Shown one piece after another: positions 61,801 through 64,000 of a stretch of 64,000 nt of DNA (within the stretch, counting starts at the first letter, position 1; every line of letters starts with the position of its first letter). The notes beneath the pieces were generated by a model that ran no database searches, was not told the DNA's origin, and was given only the letters and a program-made list of their open reading frames with translations. Position numbers and translations under genes: made by a program. The stretch is from positions 1,178,001 to 1,242,000 of the forward strand of contig NW_020194627.1 in NCBI RefSeq assembly GCF_002865645.1. The letters run 5' to 3'. Source of the stretch: Hyaloscypha bicolor E (Eukaryota > Ascomycota > Leotiomycetes > Helotiales > Hyaloscyphaceae).

Positions 61801-62806
61801 CAAGTGTTCATCTTTTAATGAAATCCCTTAAGACTAAAGAATATATATTTGATTTATAATAGTAATATATATTAATATCTATTATTAAGATAATCGAGTT
61901 TTATTAGCTTAATTAAATAGCTTGCCAAATTTTATATAAAAAATAATTTTATTAATACTTACTTATTTTTTAATATTATAATAATAATATTAAAGACTTT
62001 TGAGTTAATAAGAAATATAAAGAATATAAAGGATATAATACTTTATTATTTATAGATTAATCTATATAAAGATAATATTTTCTTATTTTTGAAGTTATTA
62101 ACTAGAAGTAGAAATTTGGTATTCTCGGTTTAGAGTAATATATTACGAATATATCCTTTAGACCTGGAAGGCAAAGGATAAGGTACTTTTATTAAAGCCA
62201 TTCTGAACTAAAGAAAGAAGAGAAGTAAGCAGAAACAAGCTCAAGCTTAAATACAAGTATTCTGCCGGGGGTTATTACCTAGTTATATACTAACTTAGCT
62301 AATTATAACTCCTGACAAATGTCCTAAATAGACATATAATATAATATATATATATATATAGGTTAAGCTTGTTTCTATATTACTAACCGGGCCAAAAGGC
62401 TATATTATTTATAACTTAATTACTAATATACTTAATATTATATATATATCACGTAATATATATCACGTGCCCTATAGCACGTACTATATATTATATATAA
62501 TATTACAAGTACTATTAAATAGAGAAATAGATATTAAAAGAATATTAAGTAAAAGTACTAGAATACTCTAAACTTACTAATCTAGTATATTTACAAATTT
62601 ATAAAAAAGCATTTTAATACTAATTTAATTACTATATATAAAGATTAGCTCTCTCGAGCTTCTCTTTACTAAAGTTAAAGAATTAAAAAAAATATGAATT
62701 AGTTAATTATCTTAATATATTAGTTTTAAAAAGTTAAGACAAGTAGTATTTATTTAATTACTACCTCGGTCCCTATTTTAAATATAGACTAAATATAATA
62801 AAAAGT
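61801..62806. other. AT-rich sequence with a palindromic cluster
   Basis: RIP-type DNA. At about 62,447-62,500 are closely spaced CACGT palindromic motifs (ATATATCACGTAATATATAT, then CACGTG and GCACGT) inside long TATA runs. The segment 62,319-62,506 starts TGTCC and ends ATTACA and could be a solo LTR, but no target duplication is visible. No gene. Confidence 0.4.
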
Positions 62807-63050
62807 ATTAATATCTGTTTCTATATAGTAAAAAACCCGGTATACCGAAAATAATTAATGAGATTACTAGAATCCGCGGATTTTTCTTTATAATATTCTC
62901 TTTAAGCTAAATATAATAAAAAGTTTTTATATTTAAAGTTGGAAATAAGTTTTTTATACTATTTCTATTAATATAGTAATTTATGAAATTTGAAATTTGA
63001 TTAATTTTTCGATATACCGGTTTTTTTACTATATAGGAACGGATATTAAT
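62807..63050. mobile_element. MITE with about 45-bp inverted ends, better-preserved copy
   Basis: 244 bp. The left arm starts ATTAATATCTGTTTCTATAT and goes on through AGTAAAAAACCCGGTATACC. The right arm is its complement (GATATACCGG ... ACTATATAGGAACGGATATTAAT in pieces). The copy at 38,247-38,490 has the same length and layout but is fully AT-converted. ATTAAT at each end may include a target duplication. Confidence 0.75.
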
Positions 63051-63052
63051 TC

Positions 63053-63880
63053 ATTAAACTTAGCTACTATTAGCCACTACTAGATAATAGCTTAATAACC
63101 TCGATATGCCTGTATTTAGCAGCCTATAATAGGGTTATTAACCCGCTTGTATTAGCCGCATTTATATTAGCCCCCTTCTCGAGTAGTAGCTTAGTAACCT
63201 TAATATACCCGTACTTAGTAGCCTATAATAGGGTCGTTTATCTGTTTAGATTAGCTGTATTTATATTAGCCCTCTTTTCGAGTAATAGCTTAATGACCTC
63301 GATATGTGCATATTTAGAGGCCTGGTATAGTGGCTTCCACCCGCTTGGACCAGCCGCATTCACATCGGCCCTCTTCTCGAGCAGCAGCTTAATAACCTCG
63401 ACATGCCCGTACTCAGTAGCCTATAATAGGGATATTAACCCGCTTTGATCAGCCGCCTTTACATCAGCCCCATTCTCGAGCAGCAGCTTGATAACCTCAA
63501 TGTATCCGTACTCAGAGGCCCGGTAGAATAGCATCTGACCAGCCGCATTTACGTCGGCCCCCTTCTCGAGCAGCAGCTTGACGACCTCGATATGCCCATA
63601 CTCAGAGGCCTGGTGCAGGGGCGTCTACCTGCCTCGACCCTGCCCATAATAGGGGTATTAAACTACTTAGATTAGCTGCATTTATATTGGCCCTCTTCTC
63701 GAGTAGTAGTTTGATAACCTTAATATACCTGTACTCAAAGGCCTGGTATAGTGGCTTCCACTCGCTTAAATCAGCCGTATTTATATCAGCCCCCTTTTTG
63801 AGCAGTAGCTTAATAACCTCGATATGCCCGTACTTAGTAGCCCATAATAGGGGCGTCCGATTATCTATATTCCTACTATC
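63053..63880 (-). pseudogene. Ankyrin-repeat protein relic, eight units
   Basis: Minus-strand translation gives eight ankyrin repeats with a mostly 99-bp (33-residue) period, built on YGHIEVIKLLLEKGADVNAA. Ankyrin repeats are protein-interaction modules, and in fungi they often form the C-terminal sensor of STAND/NLR proteins. A frameshift lies near 63,630-63,655, where two units meet out of phase, and the third unit has a short deletion. Units near 63,060-63,300 contain TAG/TAA codons and are AT-shifted, while those near 63,300-63,620 keep normal G+C and stay open. The parent gene's N-terminal part would lie to the right of 63,880, where the frame dissolves in AT-rich DNA before the window ends. 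Confidence 0.8.
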
Positions 63881-64000
63881 TAATATATATTATTCTAATT
63901 TAATTACAAAAAAAGAAGTATCTCATTACTATATTCTATAGTATATAAGAGAATACCCCTTTTTCGTAAGAAAGTAAAGTTATATCTAAGGTTAGCCTAT

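Noticed and set aside
63687..63941. 84-codon plus-strand frame
   Set aside because: It is antisense to the ankyrin repeats, which give the canonical protein pattern on the minus strand.

Overview
The window looks like nuclear DNA of a filamentous ascomycete (Pezizomycotina). It carries short GT-AG introns of 47-70 bp, a HET-domain gene, a fungal-type AAA ATPase, NLR and HeLo relics, and very heavy repeat-induced point mutation (RIP). The RIP shows as CpA/TpG nearly absent, TpA in large excess, and stop codons in almost every frame.

Layout. (1) 1-40,300 is an AT-rich, RIP-destroyed block of nested retroelements. It holds a Copia-type gag relic (about 15.6-16.8 kb) and a Ty3/Gypsy chromovirus on the minus strand (17.5-24.4 kb). 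A second copy of the same family lies on the plus strand (26.2-36.1 kb) with both LTRs, split by a 2.1 kb insertion. A 0.6 kb TRIM-like element, a MITE and several AT-rich tandem arrays complete the block. (2) 40,300-48,600 is a gene island with normal composition: a small predicted secreted protein, a HET-domain gene with a hidden last exon (minus strand), and a seven-exon DUF7025/AAA ATPase gene (plus strand) transcribed divergently from the HET gene. (3) 48,610-50,330 is a hAT-like non-autonomous element with a perfect 8-bp target duplication, packed with smaller repeats. (4) 51,839-56,163 is a dead divergent pair. A HET-S-like HeLo/prion-domain gene (minus) faces an NWD2-like NACHT-WD40 gene (plus), with a Tc1/mariner element inserted between them and a solo-LTR-like insert inside the NLR. 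(5) 56-64 kb is mostly degraded repeats, one GC-normal stretch without a convincing gene, a second copy of the MITE, and a relic of eight ankyrin repeats on the minus strand at the right edge.

How it fits together. The only genes that look functional are the three in the 41-48 kb island. The most interesting object is the dead pair: an amyloid-signalling cell-death executor beside its cognate NLR, each still showing the short sigma-type motif expected for NLR-to-HeLo templating. Both were killed by RIP-type C-to-T changes; the HeLo member has no frameshift. The WD40 and ankyrin cores kept normal base composition while the sequence around them was mutated.
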